This document shows, in pieces, positions 7,959 through 15,428 of a stretch of DNA of 26,706 nt. Position 1 is the first letter of the stretch. Each line of letters begins with the position of its first letter. The notes under the pieces are model-generated. The model was not told the origin of the DNA. It made no database searches and saw only the letters and a list, made by a program, of their open reading frames with translations. The DNA comes from Candidatus Helarchaeota archaeon. Lineage in GTDB: Archaea; Asgardarchaeota; Lokiarchaeia; Helarchaeales; HEL-GB-A. The stretch is from positions 1 to 26,706 of the forward strand of contig JAEOSY010000420.1 in NCBI GenBank assembly GCA_016840125.1, in the 5' to 3' direction. Both the position numbers and the translations under genes were made by a program.

Positions 7959-9971
7959 TCACTCCATGATTTCTCCTTTCCCACCCGGTAAGCTACGTTG
8001 AATTTCATCGAGCGGAAGCTCTCGCACTAATTTTTTTTGGTGTTCATTAGAACAGCCCTTTAAAAATTGATTTTTTACAAGTTTTGCAAGATGAGAACTT
8101 GATTTATCGCCAAATTTTATTCCAACAAATAAATCATTATGTTTCTTTATAGCTGTCGGCGGACCTGCCATAACAATTGCAAATTTCTCCGAAAAGTTTA
8201 ATCCAATTAAAAGTTCTAGAGTAGTGTTTTTATATTCTTTTCTCTTTCCTCGAACAATGAAAGAACCTTTGCGTAAATATTCTCCCGATTGGGGTGTTTG
8301 AGAAACCTGATTGGCGTCGACACAATACACATCTGCTTGCCCATACTGCGCCTTCCAAGCTTTTGAAAATGTTACTGCTAATTGGGCAGCTTCTTGCAAC
8401 GTTTGTTCCGGAACTTGTTTCCCTTCAGTCTTAATCACGACAACTGGAGCGCCTTGAAATGTAGCATGAAAGAAAATATCTGATTTATCCATATATTTCC
8501 GAAAAATCAATTCATTTGTTTTTAAATCCCGCCCACCTATCACAAGAAAATCATCGGATGAATTAAACCAGTGAAATTTTTCATACCATTGCTTTTTCCT
8601 TTTCTCAAGGAGTTTCTTATCTTGTTTTGCTATAATTTTTGATTCAAGCTCAACTTTATCCTTTTCTTGAAAGATTTTTTCATAAGCCTTCTTGGCACCT
8701 ATCAACTTCGCTGCAGCTTTTTTTGATTTTGTGTACAATATATTTGCATTTTCTGCAACAGATTTTCTAAAATCTATCGGAAATTCTTCGCTTTCCGTTT
8801 TTAAAATGATAGTCGCATTCCTATAATTGATATTTTTAATTAATTGGGCTGGTCCAATACCCTTTTTTTTAGCAACTTGGAAGGTTGCTATGATATCATC
8901 CCAAGAACGTCCATTATCTCTGGCCGTTTTAACCGATTTCAGAATTTCATCTATTTCCTGGAACTTTTGATATATTATATCCCCCAGTTTTTTATAACGA
9001 ATTGAATCCCGTTCCAACTTCTTGATTGCTTTCTGTTGATTCTTTAAAATCTTTTCTCTTTTACTGAGTTCTGTCTTTTTTTCCTTTAACTCGTCTGTCT
9101 TTATTGTAATTTCTTCTTGTGAGCTAAATAATTCATCTGCTGCTTCATTAAAGTTTTCAAAAGATTTACTTTTAGCATTAGAAAATTGAACAAGCTCTAT
9201 TGGTGCTATAACTTTTTTGGAATCAATTTCATAAATTAGTGCTTGAAGCGTCGTATTCTGAATAGCTGTATAAAGATATTTCAAATTATTGTAAATAAGT
9301 TCTATTTGTCCAATTTCTAGTTCAGTAGTAGGTATTTTTTTATCGATCTCGGCTCTAAAACACAATTCCTCTGCATACATTGGGCTTATATTCAAATTTT
9401 TGATGATCGTTCTTATCAAATTTTGATTACCATTTTGGAATATTGATTTTAAATCTGAAAGCATAATTTCTTTTATATCGAATCCTCTAGCAGGTGCAAA
9501 ATCAAATGCTCTATTCGGAATAACGCGTCTATCTCTCATTGTTCTATAATTTAATGCGACAATAACTTTGCCCTCTGAATTTAGAAGTACAAGATTTCCT
9601 CTCTCGAAAAACTCAACAATTAATGTATTTTGGTCAAATCCTTCAGGAGTTTCTGCAGATTTACGCCCTACTTCTAATATTATTACACGATCAAATAGGT
9701 GTTGCTTGATATCTAAAACTCGTTTATTTCGGAGATATTTTCGAAGAGTCATACAAAATTTCGACGGATATTTCGGTTTCGGTCGATTAAATTTGGTTAG
9801 ATGAATTCGTTTACTAGGCTCAATAAGTAATTCTTGAGTACCCTCTTTTGTTCGAAACTTAATTGTGAAAATTGAGTCTAATTGATATATATTACTAACC
9901 CATACATCGGCTAATAATGGTCTTAATTCCGATACGATTGCCCCAATATCGAAAGAAGACATTTCTACCAT
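7959..9971 (-). CDS. Rqc2/NEMF (RqcH, NFACT) family ribosome quality-control protein
   Basis: A 670-residue protein with the full family layout: NFACT-N (about 1-190), helix-hairpin-helix region (about 195-245), long charged coiled coil (about 280-460), and NFACT-R (about 465-590, starting 'WYEKFHWF.SSDDFLVIGGRD'). The family binds stalled 60S/50S-type subunits carrying peptidyl-tRNA and, in bacteria and yeast, directs C-terminal tailing. The residues known to matter for tailing are present: D8 and D94-R95 ('FDRVI'), so tRNA recruitment looks possible. The ATG at 9971 has GAGGT six bases upstream. It is divergent from an EMC3/TMCO1-like gene, with a 107-base shared promoter gap. Start and family are secure; tailing activity is inferred. 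Confidence 0.93.
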   Translation of the reverse strand: MVEMSSFDIGAIVSELRPLLADVWVSNIYQLDSIFTIKFRTKEGTQELLIEPSKRIHLTKFNRPKPKYPSKFCMTLRKYLRNKRVLDIKQHLFDRVIILEVGRKSAETPEGFDQNTLIVEFFERGNLVLLNSEGKVIVALNYRTMRDRRVIPNRAFDFAPARGFDIKEIMLSDLKSIFQNGNQNLIRTIIKNLNISPMYAEELCFRAEIDKKIPTTELEIGQIELIYNNLKYLYTAIQNTTLQALIYEIDSKKVIAPIELVQFSNAKSKSFENFNEAADELFSSQEEITIKTDELKEKKTELSKREKILKNQQKAIKKLERDSIRYKKLGDIIYQKFQEIDEILKSVKTARDNGRSWDDIIATFQVAKKKGIGPAQLIKNINYRNATIILKTESEEFPIDFRKSVAENANILYTKSKKAAAKLIGAKKAYEKIFQEKDKVELESKIIAKQDKKLLEKRKKQWYEKFHWFNSSDDFLVIGGRDLKTNELIFRKYMDKSDIFFHATFQGAPVVVIKTEGKQVPEQTLQEAAQLAVTFSKAWKAQYGQADVYCVDANQVSQTPQSGEYLRKGSFIVRGKRKEYKNTTLELLIGLNFSEKFAIVMAGPPTAIKKHNDLFVGIKFGDKSSSHLAKLVKNQFLKGCSNEHQKKLVRELPLDEIQRSLPGGKGEIME

Positions 9972-10078
9972 GTATAGACCTCACATTTCATATTTACAAA
10001 ATTTTTAAATGCTATAAAAAAACATCTTCATTGAAGAAGTTGCAAAAATGAAATTTAAAATTGGCGAAAGGAAGAAAA

Positions 10079-10933
10079 ATGGAGTTTAAAGATAAGATTT
10101 ACTATTCCAAAATTATGCTCGCAGGCATAGTAACCATCTGCTGCAACTTATTAACGATATTAAATCATTTCTTGGGTTTTGGACACGCTCAATTGTATGG
10201 AGTCCTCCTTGGATGGGGCATCTTGATCCCATATTACCTTCTTTTCAACTGGAAATTAACTGATAAACAAATTGAAGATATTGGCGGTAAAAGAAAGATT
10301 ATTATGGAAGGTATTGGTGGTTATATTACCTTTTGGGTGAGCTTCTGGGCACTTACTTATACATTTTTACATCTGGTCCTCTATCCTGAATATTACACAC
10401 CTGAGTTATTGAATGCTCCATTTTTCGCAGGCACTCCCTATTTTTATACCTCTCTATTAATTCTATTAATTGCTTTCTCTCTTTCTATGACCAGTAGCCT
10501 TCTCTCTCGTAAAATTATGGATGTAAATCGCATGAAAAGGTACTCTAAAGAGATTAAAAAATTTAAGGATCTTGAAAAGAGTGTAAAAGAAACAGGTAAT
10601 AGAAAAGGAGCAATAAAGCTAAAGCGGAAACAAAAATATATTGAAAAAATAACTCGAACCGTCATGTGGCAACGAATGAAACCAATGCTGATTTATATGG
10701 GTCCCTTTATGATTCTATTCTTTATATTGAATACTACATTTGGAAGTACCACCTGCGCTATGTTTCCCTTCGGTATTAATAAAGTACCCCTTCTTAATAT
10801 GTTCATCGGGAGTCCAGCTGGTGTTCGTCTTCCCTATGGTCTTGCTTTAAATTATGTCAGCTGGTACATCGTTTCTAGTTTTGGGTTTACGACAGTTATC
10901 CAGAAATTACTGGGTCTTAGATTCGAACAATAG
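10079..10933 (+). CDS. EMC3/TMCO1-like (DUF106, Oxa1 superfamily) membrane protein with N-terminal extension
   Basis: A 284-residue membrane protein. Residues about 121-284 look like the archaeal DUF106 / EMC3 / TMCO1 core: a membrane helix, a basic cytosolic coiled-coil hairpin ('SRKIMDV.RMKRYSKEI' to 'KLKRKQKYIEKITRT'), then 'KPMLIYMGPFMILFFILN' and a last helix at 257-277. This superfamily inserts membrane proteins. Before the core lie about three further hydrophobic segments (about 11-31, 39-56, 82-103), which the usual three-helix members lack. An in-frame TTG at 10061 is possible, but the ATG at 10079 has GAAAGGAAG at the right distance. A T-run follows the stop. The assignment rests on the hairpin pattern and topology. 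Confidence 0.82.
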   Translation: MEFKDKIYYSKIMLAGIVTICCNLLTILNHFLGFGHAQLYGVLLGWGILIPYYLLFNWKLTDKQIEDIGGKRKIIMEGIGGYITFWVSFWALTYTFLHLVLYPEYYTPELLNAPFFAGTPYFYTSLLILLIAFSLSMTSSLLSRKIMDVNRMKRYSKEIKKFKDLEKSVKETGNRKGAIKLKRKQKYIEKITRTVMWQRMKPMLIYMGPFMILFFILNTTFGSTTCAMFPFGINKVPLLNMFIGSPAGVRLPYGLALNYVSWYIVSSFGFTTVIQKLLGLRFEQ

Positions 10934-10935
10934 CA

Positions 10936-10979
10936 AATTTTTTTTTAAGGAGATCGTAAAAAAAGCATTTTTTTTTGCG
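10936..10979 (+). terminator. T-rich terminator region with AAAAAAA/TTTTTTT hairpin
   Basis: A T-run directly follows the stop of the EMC3-like gene, and a short A-run/T-run hairpin (about 10957-10980) follows it. This fits archaeal U-tract termination. Confidence 0.45.
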
Positions 10980-11120
10980 AAATTTTAAAAAGTGACTAAT
11001 CAAATAAAATATTCAACTATATAATTTCGCATGTTTAATCCGATTTGTACTAAAAAATGACGTTTCTGGGACGAGTTTGGAGAATTTCCGTGTGCAATGT
11101 AGGTAATAGCGTGGTATATA

Positions 11121-11603
11121 ATGGAACAACTTGATAATCTTGATAAGAAAATCATTCGCGAACTGAAGGAAGACGCACGGATTGCCTACACCAAAATTGC
11201 CGAAAAACTTAATGTACCTGATACCACAGTCCATTTTAGAATAAAAAATTTGAAGAAGAAAAAAATTATCAAAAATTTTACAATCTTAATTTCTCCTGAC
11301 AAATTTGGTTATGATCATGCTGCTCTTTTAAAAATAAGGATCGGCAATCATATTGTTAAAGAAATAAGTGTGAAGCGAACTATTGAAATCGGAAAGATTT
11401 TTGCTCAAAAAAAGAATTTTTGCTTCCTCGCTACAGCTGAAGATGGAACAATTCTATATGGTATTATCTTCACTAAAAGCGAAGAAGAATTAGAAGAATT
11501 TGCCTCAGAAATTCGTCATGATCCCGATATAATTGATATTGAAATCATCAAATTCAATGATGTGATTAAAGGTAGTGAATTACTTAGTTTTAATTTACTT
11601 TAA
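11121..11603 (+). CDS. Lrp/AsnC-type transcriptional regulator
   Basis: A 160-residue protein. The N-terminal helix-turn-helix is canonical: 'LDNLDKKIIRELKEDARIAY' then 'KIAEKLNVPDTTVHFRI..L'. The C-terminal half (about 65-150) follows the alpha/beta RAM-like pattern, although the ligand-pocket glycines of classical Lrp are weak, so the effector may differ. The protein should bind DNA as a dimer or octamer. The ATG at 11121 has GTGGT upstream, and a TATATAATG-like sequence runs right up to it. The KaiC-like gene begins 14 bases after its stop with its own strong ribosome-binding site, so the two form an operon and the regulator probably controls it or responds to the same signal. Confidence 0.88.
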   Translation: MEQLDNLDKKIIRELKEDARIAYTKIAEKLNVPDTTVHFRIKNLKKKKIIKNFTILISPDKFGYDHAALLKIRIGNHIVKEISVKRTIEIGKIFAQKKNFCFLATAEDGTILYGIIFTKSEEELEEFASEIRHDPDIIDIEIIKFNDVIKGSELLSFNLL

Positions 11604-11606
11604 AAT

Positions 11607-11613
11607 GAGGTGG
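11607..11613 (+). promoter_or_regulatory. Shine-Dalgarno sequence GAGGTGG
   Basis: GAGGTGG lies 4 bases upstream of the ATG at 11618, inside the 14-base gap after the Lrp-like gene. It supports translation of the KaiC-like gene from a shared transcript. Confidence 0.75.
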
Positions 11614-11617
11614 AAAT

Positions 11618-12346
11618 ATGAGTGAACGTGTAAAAAGTGGAATTTTAGGGCTTGATGAGATTTTAAATGGGGGTTTCATAAAAGGTAGTAACGTCCTCCT
11701 GGCAGGATCAGCTGGAACCGGAAAAACTATCTTTTGTATGGAATTCCTCTATAAAGGTGTGACTGACTATGATGAACCTGGCATTTTTGTCACCTTAGAA
11801 GAAATGCCCGTGGAATTACGACGGGAAGCACTTCTCTTCGGGTGGGATTTTAAAGCTCTCGAGGATGCAAAAAAATTTGCAATAGTGGACGCTGCCTCCA
11901 GCAAAGCCGGCCTACCTACGGGTGAGCGTTTTGCATTACGACGCGGTTTTGATGTTAATATTCTAGCACAGGAAATTTACCGTACTGCAAAAGAAATCGA
12001 TGCCAAACGGATAGTAATAGATTCTATTGCAGGGTTGGGAATCCAATTTGAAGGAACAGCGAATATTAGGACTGCAATTTTTCGTTTGTCGGCACTTCTC
12101 CGAGAAATTAAATGCACATCCATCATGACTTCTGAGGTTGCTGTTGGTGAGGTTTTTACCAGATATGGTGTCGAAGAGTTTATTGCACAGGGCGTTGTCC
12201 TCCTCTTCTTAGAAGAAATATCTGGTGAACTTAGGAGGTCTTTGATAGTCAGAAAAATGAGAGGAACTGCTCATTCACTAAGGCGTTATCCATTTGAAAT
12301 TTCCCCTGAAAAGGGATTCGTAGTCATGCCTGGAGGCGAAATTTAA
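11618..12346 (+). CDS. single-domain KaiC-like RecA-fold ATPase
   Basis: A 242-residue protein containing one KaiC domain. It has the family opening 'SGILGLDEILNGGF', a Walker A at 30-37 ('GSAGTGKT'), the catalytic glutamate pair E61-E62 in 'VTLEE', and a Walker B ending at D135 in 'RIVIDSIAGL'. The late 'ELRRSLIVRKMRGTAH' segment (about 204-219) is also typical. Cyanobacterial KaiC has two such domains; archaeal single-domain versions are widespread and often paired with regulators, where they are thought to act as ATP-driven signalling switches. It follows an Lrp-like gene by 14 bases and converges on a Roadblock protein gene, 61 bases away. Confidence 0.92.
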   Translation: MSERVKSGILGLDEILNGGFIKGSNVLLAGSAGTGKTIFCMEFLYKGVTDYDEPGIFVTLEEMPVELRREALLFGWDFKALEDAKKFAIVDAASSKAGLPTGERFALRRGFDVNILAQEIYRTAKEIDAKRIVIDSIAGLGIQFEGTANIRTAIFRLSALLREIKCTSIMTSEVAVGEVFTRYGVEEFIAQGVVLLFLEEISGELRRSLIVRKMRGTAHSLRRYPFEISPEKGFVVMPGGEI

Positions 12347-12350
12347 ACTA

Positions 12351-12380
12351 TTTTTTTTCTTTTTAAAACAAAAAGAAGAA
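12351..12380. terminator. bidirectional terminator hairpin
   Basis: TCTTTTT (12358-12364) and AAAAAGA (12370-12376) form a perfect 7-base stem with a 5-base loop, preceded by a T-run. It sits between the convergent KaiC-like and Roadblock genes and gives a U-tract in both directions. Confidence 0.6.
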
Positions 12381-12407
12381 AGGATTTGTGTCTTGAACTA
12401 GAAAATT

Positions 12408-13439
12408 CTATTTCTTGTCGTCTGGCTCTTCCCATCCGAGAACTTTAAGAGCTTCAAGTACTGCTTCTTTATCCGATATTTTAAATAAGTCCTCATCAGA
12501 GTCGCCTTTTCCTGGTGCACTCGCGACAAATGGTACAGACGATGGTTTTTCACTTACTGCTGATTTTGTGCTTGGTTGTGGTTTTAAGGCACTCATGAGT
12601 GCTTGAGTATCCACATCTGAAGTAGGTTTTGATGCAGGTGCAGCTCCTTTATCAACACCTAAGGCTTGAAGCGCTTCAAATAATGTCCCCTTATCTACAT
12701 CGTTCGATCCACCTACAACTGTGGGTTCAGGTTCGACTGGAATCGGCTCTAGCTCCGATATTTGAACAGGTTGAGGACTATCAGGCAGTTCAATGGCTTC
12801 TGGTTCTTCAATTATTTCAATTGTTTCAGGTTCGTCTGTAGGTGAAAGAATCTGTAATGCATCTGAGATTTTTGCATCAACAGGTTCAGCTTGCACTTGT
12901 GAAAGGGGCGGCGTTTGGATATGAGTTGGTCTTGGTGTAGGTGTAGATTGAGCGGGAAATCCCTTCATCCCTGTTTCTAATAAAGATGCCGCCGTTGGAC
13001 CAGTAGTTGCTGATGCTGGAGAGGGGACGGGTGCTGGAACAGGTGCTGCCACTTCAAATCCTAAGGTATTAGCAACTTTATTAGAAAATCTATGAAGTAG
13101 AGCTAAATAGTAACCCATTCGAGATGTATTTTTACAGGAACCCACTATCATGTGACTAGGACCCGCACTTGTCAAGATGGTGTATCCATCATCGCCTCGA
13201 ACAATAATTTCCTTTAATGTCCCATGACGTAATTGCCTCAGAGTCGTTTCCCCAAGGTTGACGAGAGCTGCGCTAGCAGCTGAATATACATCCGCATCCA
13301 ACTCGGCTCCTACAGCACATGCAATCCTCATTCCCTCTTTTGAAACGACTGCACACGCTTCAAGCTCTGTCCTGGCTTCTAGCTTCTGTAATAAACTTGT
13401 TAATGTTTGCTTTGTTTCTTCGGATAAGGTATCATCCAT
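12408..13439 (-). CDS. Roadblock/LC7 domain protein with long disordered tail
   Basis: A 343-residue protein. Residues about 8-125 form a Roadblock/LC7 domain, recognisable from 'ACAVVSKEGMRIACAVG', 'ALVNLGETTLRQL' and 'GYTILTSAGPSHMIVGS'. Such domains dimerise and regulate small GTPases in bacteria, eukaryotes and Asgard archaea. Residues 131-343 are rich in P, A, S, E and T and should be unstructured. Within this tail, short helical motifs recur: 188-198, 247-261, 275-285 and 322-335, each of the type 'D...A(L)..AL..LG'. This looks like a string of binding motifs. The ATG at 13439 has only a weak ribosome-binding site. No small GTPase gene lies in the window. It converges on the Lrp/KaiC operon. 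Confidence 0.85.
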   Translation of the reverse strand: MDDTLSEETKQTLTSLLQKLEARTELEACAVVSKEGMRIACAVGAELDADVYSAASAALVNLGETTLRQLRHGTLKEIIVRGDDGYTILTSAGPSHMIVGSCKNTSRMGYYLALLHRFSNKVANTLGFEVAAPVPAPVPSPASATTGPTAASLLETGMKGFPAQSTPTPRPTHIQTPPLSQVQAEPVDAKISDALQILSPTDEPETIEIIEEPEAIELPDSPQPVQISELEPIPVEPEPTVVGGSNDVDKGTLFEALQALGVDKGAAPASKPTSDVDTQALMSALKPQPSTKSAVSEKPSSVPFVASAPGKGDSDEDLFKISDKEAVLEALKVLGWEEPDDKK

Positions 13440-13485
13440 TATTTCTCACATCTTTCACTAATTATTCACTAAATAAATCTGATTA

Positions 13486-13558
13486 ATTCGCACCGATTAC
13501 ATCAAATCGTTAAAATTGCTTCAATTTCCTTTTAAATTCGCTCCAATCGCCTCAAATC
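13486..13558. repeat. imperfect direct repeat pair, 50-base period
   Basis: 13486-13508 and 13536-13558 share the pattern attcgc(a/t)cc(g/a)at then tcaaatc, with differences at only 5 or so of 23 positions. A degenerate third copy of its core, gcttcaatttcct, lies between them at 13518-13530. Confidence 0.5.
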
Positions 13559-13570
13559 TTTCATTGGAGC
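13540..13570. repeat. inverted repeat GCTCCAAT/ATTGGAGC
   Basis: Perfect 8-base arms at 13540-13547 and 13563-13570, with a 15-base spacer. The left arm lies inside the second direct repeat. Confidence 0.5.
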
Positions 13571-13625
13571 CTCTTCATTAGGTTTTTCTAACATTTTATA
13601 AGAATATTAAAAGATAAATATTTTG

Positions 13626-13641
13626 ATTCAACAAGTTGAAT
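13626..13641. repeat. 16-base palindrome ATTCAAC-aa-GTTGAAT
   Basis: Perfect 7-base arms flank two bases. Size and symmetry fit an operator for a dimeric helix-turn-helix regulator between divergent genes. Confidence 0.5.
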
Positions 13642-13798
13642 TCACTAGTATTTTTACTCTTTTTTTGATAAATCATCCGAAAAATTTGCATTAAATTAGA
13701 CTAATTGAATTGTTTCGGCTTATTTTTGCACTTTAAACTAAAATGCGCGATTATTTAATTTCTAATATCCTTTGCGAAATCTTAAATTGGATGAGGTC

Positions 13799-13806
13799 TT
13801 TAAATA
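13799..13806 (+). promoter_or_regulatory. TATA-like element for the Orc1/Cdc6-like gene
   Basis: TTTAAATA lies 33 bases upstream of the ATG at 13840, the distance expected for a transcript with a very short leader. The gene has no strong Shine-Dalgarno sequence, which fits. Confidence 0.45.
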
Positions 13807-13839
13807 TCCTTTTTTCAATAATTTGATGAGCTGAGAATT

Positions 13840-14997
13840 ATGGCTTTATCCAATTCCTCCTTCGGATATCCACGAGCACTTTATGATCCCGATTATGTTC
13901 CCCCTAAACTCCTTCACCGAACCAAGGAATTGAGTAATTTGTTAAATATTTTCAATTCTAGCTTGGATTTTGATGATCAATTTAACATTAATGCCTATAT
14001 TTACGGAATACGTGGAATTGGGAAGAGTGTGTTCTCAAAATATTTCATTAATTTATTAAAAGCTAAAAATGGAGAAAATTTCAATCGTATTTACCTTAAC
14101 TTGGCAACAAAATCACCAATCGAAAATCTTCGTTTATTAGTTGAATTATATTCTCAACGAATTTCCAGCAAATTTACATATCTTAAAAATTCTCAGAAAT
14201 TATGGAGTTATTTTCACTTTCTCCGAACAAAGTCTGATATTCCATTGATTCTCATCCTTGATAATATGGATTATCTAAATCAAAGCTTAGTAGAAAAATT
14301 TATTCGTTATTCTAAGGACCTTAAAATCTCAACAATCGTCACATCACGAATTCCTTTAAAAAAATACAAAAAGAAATCAAAATTAATAGCTAATTCCATG
14401 GATTTCCCCCTAAAATTAGATATGTATTCATCAAGTGCTTTGTTCGATATTCTCTCACAACGCATTTCATTGGCCTTCCCAACTGATCTTGATCCTACCC
14501 TCTCGCAATATATTGTGGATATTGTGACTCATTTCGACCATTATCGTCCGAGTACTTGTATTCATATTTTAAAAACAATATATCAGCATATGTTGGATGG
14601 AATTGATATAACACATGAATTAATTATGGATGCTTCTATTCATTTATTGGAATTCCCGTTTCAAGATGATTTAGACTCTTTACTTAGATTTGATGATTCA
14701 AAAATTGAATTTTTTTACCTACCCTTACTAGAAAAACTCGCTATTTTTTTTAAAGGTGCAGAAAATGTCTATATTCGATACAACGAGTTATTCAGATTGT
14801 ATAAAATGACTTGCGATGAACTTATGCAACCCTATAACCCTTCACAATTCCAACAATTTGTAGAACGTTTAATTTTCGATGGGTTTCTTTATTCCTCTAA
14901 TATCCAATCAACTATCGCTGAAAACATCTATTTTATCGTTATAAATCCACAAAGAATCCTTGAATATCTTGATATTAAATATTCAAACCAATTTTAA
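13840..14997 (+). CDS. Orc1/Cdc6-like AAA+ ATPase, divergent
   Basis: A 385-residue ATPase. It opens with 'YVPPKLLHRTKELSNLL', like the box VII-type lead-in of Orc1/Cdc6 proteins. Walker A is at 56-63 ('GIRGIGKS'), Walker B at 136-144 ('LILILDNMD') and a sensor-1-like 'STIVTSR' at 164-170. A helical lid (about 195-265) and a probable winged helix (about 290-385) follow. In Walker B the usual catalytic acid after the aspartate is N142, so hydrolysis may be weak or absent. The family binds replication origins; other archaeal AAA or STAND ATPases share these motifs, so the origin role is inferred. It is divergent from the Roadblock gene and ends 6 bases from a convergent small TPR-like gene. Confidence 0.7.
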   Translation: MALSNSSFGYPRALYDPDYVPPKLLHRTKELSNLLNIFNSSLDFDDQFNINAYIYGIRGIGKSVFSKYFINLLKAKNGENFNRIYLNLATKSPIENLRLLVELYSQRISSKFTYLKNSQKLWSYFHFLRTKSDIPLILILDNMDYLNQSLVEKFIRYSKDLKISTIVTSRIPLKKYKKKSKLIANSMDFPLKLDMYSSSALFDILSQRISLAFPTDLDPTLSQYIVDIVTHFDHYRPSTCIHILKTIYQHMLDGIDITHELIMDASIHLLEFPFQDDLDSLLRFDDSKIEFFYLPLLEKLAIFFKGAENVYIRYNELFRLYKMTCDELMQPYNPSQFQQFVERLIFDGFLYSSNIQSTIAENIYFIVINPQRILEYLDIKYSNQF

Positions 14998-15003
14998 TAA
15001 AAA

Positions 15004-15198
15004 TTAGGCTTCTATTTCATCTGCTTTTTGCTGGGTAGCACTCGCTTTCTCTTCGTTGCCCGCTTTTTTGTACCATTCAACTGCACTAAGTAAAAGACTC
15101 TTTGCTTTCCCTGGCTCTCTAGATCTCAAGTGTTCTTCGGCTAATTCACAATAGTAATCGCCTTTTTTGTTTGCGAACTCTATCAGTTGTTTACTCAT
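15004..15198 (-). CDS. small TPR-like helical protein
   Basis: A 64-residue, almost wholly helical protein. Two amphipathic helices of the type 'A...L......A..LL..A..WY..AG...KA' (about 15-52) match a single TPR-like unit. This is too short for a superhelix, so it may bind another repeat protein or dimerise. The ATG at 15198 has GGGGAT 6 bases upstream. It converges on the Orc1/Cdc6-like gene with only 6 bases between the stop codons. No family is assigned. Confidence 0.65.
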   Translation of the reverse strand: MSKQLIEFANKKGDYYCELAEEHLRSREPGKAKSLLLSAVEWYKKAGNEEKASATQQKADEIEA

Positions 15199-15344
15199 TT
15201 AAATCCCCAAGTGTTGACTCATTTTTTTTCTTGTATGATATTTTATCTCTTACTACTATTAATGTTTTTTTTTGTTACCTTAAAAAGGGAAATCTAAACT
15301 AATTAATAACTATCTAGACTCTACTGGATGCTTTGAAAAAAATC

Positions 15345-15383
15345 GACATTATTTAATAGTGACCAGTGACATTATTTTATAGT
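15345..15383. repeat. 16-base direct repeat around a TATA-like element
   Basis: GACATTATTTAATAGT (15345-15360) and GACATTATTTTATAGT (15368-15383) differ at one base and are 23 bases apart, about two helical turns. Both contain a TATA-like core. They precede the CARF-like regulator gene and are probably promoter or autoregulatory sites. Confidence 0.6.
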
Positions 15384-15428
15384 TATAAATTGATACCCCT
15401 TGATAAGTTAGATGAGAAAGGTTTGGAT

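Larger units (their letters stand above)
13440..13839. other. repeat-bearing intergenic region, possible origin or shared control region
   Basis: This 400-base AT-rich gap separates the divergent Roadblock and Orc1/Cdc6-like genes. It holds a 23-base imperfect direct repeat exactly 50 bases apart, a partial third copy, an 8-base inverted repeat and a 16-base palindrome (listed separately). A TATA-like TTTAAATA lies at 13799-13806. Archaeal origins often lie next to orc1/cdc6 genes, which makes an origin possible, but no standard ORB sequence was identified. Confidence 0.4.

Noticed and set aside
12629..12841. Plus-strand frame over the Roadblock tail
   Set aside because: It mirrors the biased codons of the P/S/E-rich linker on the other strand, giving a low-complexity Q/L-rich sequence.
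13440..13660. Short repeats as a CRISPR array
   Set aside because: Only two or three degenerate copies with unequal spacing, and no cas gene in the window.
15366..15428. Extended GTG start of the CARF-like gene
   Set aside because: The GTG lies in a promoter-like direct repeat and lacks a Shine-Dalgarno; the ATG at 15429 has AAAGGT at a good distance.
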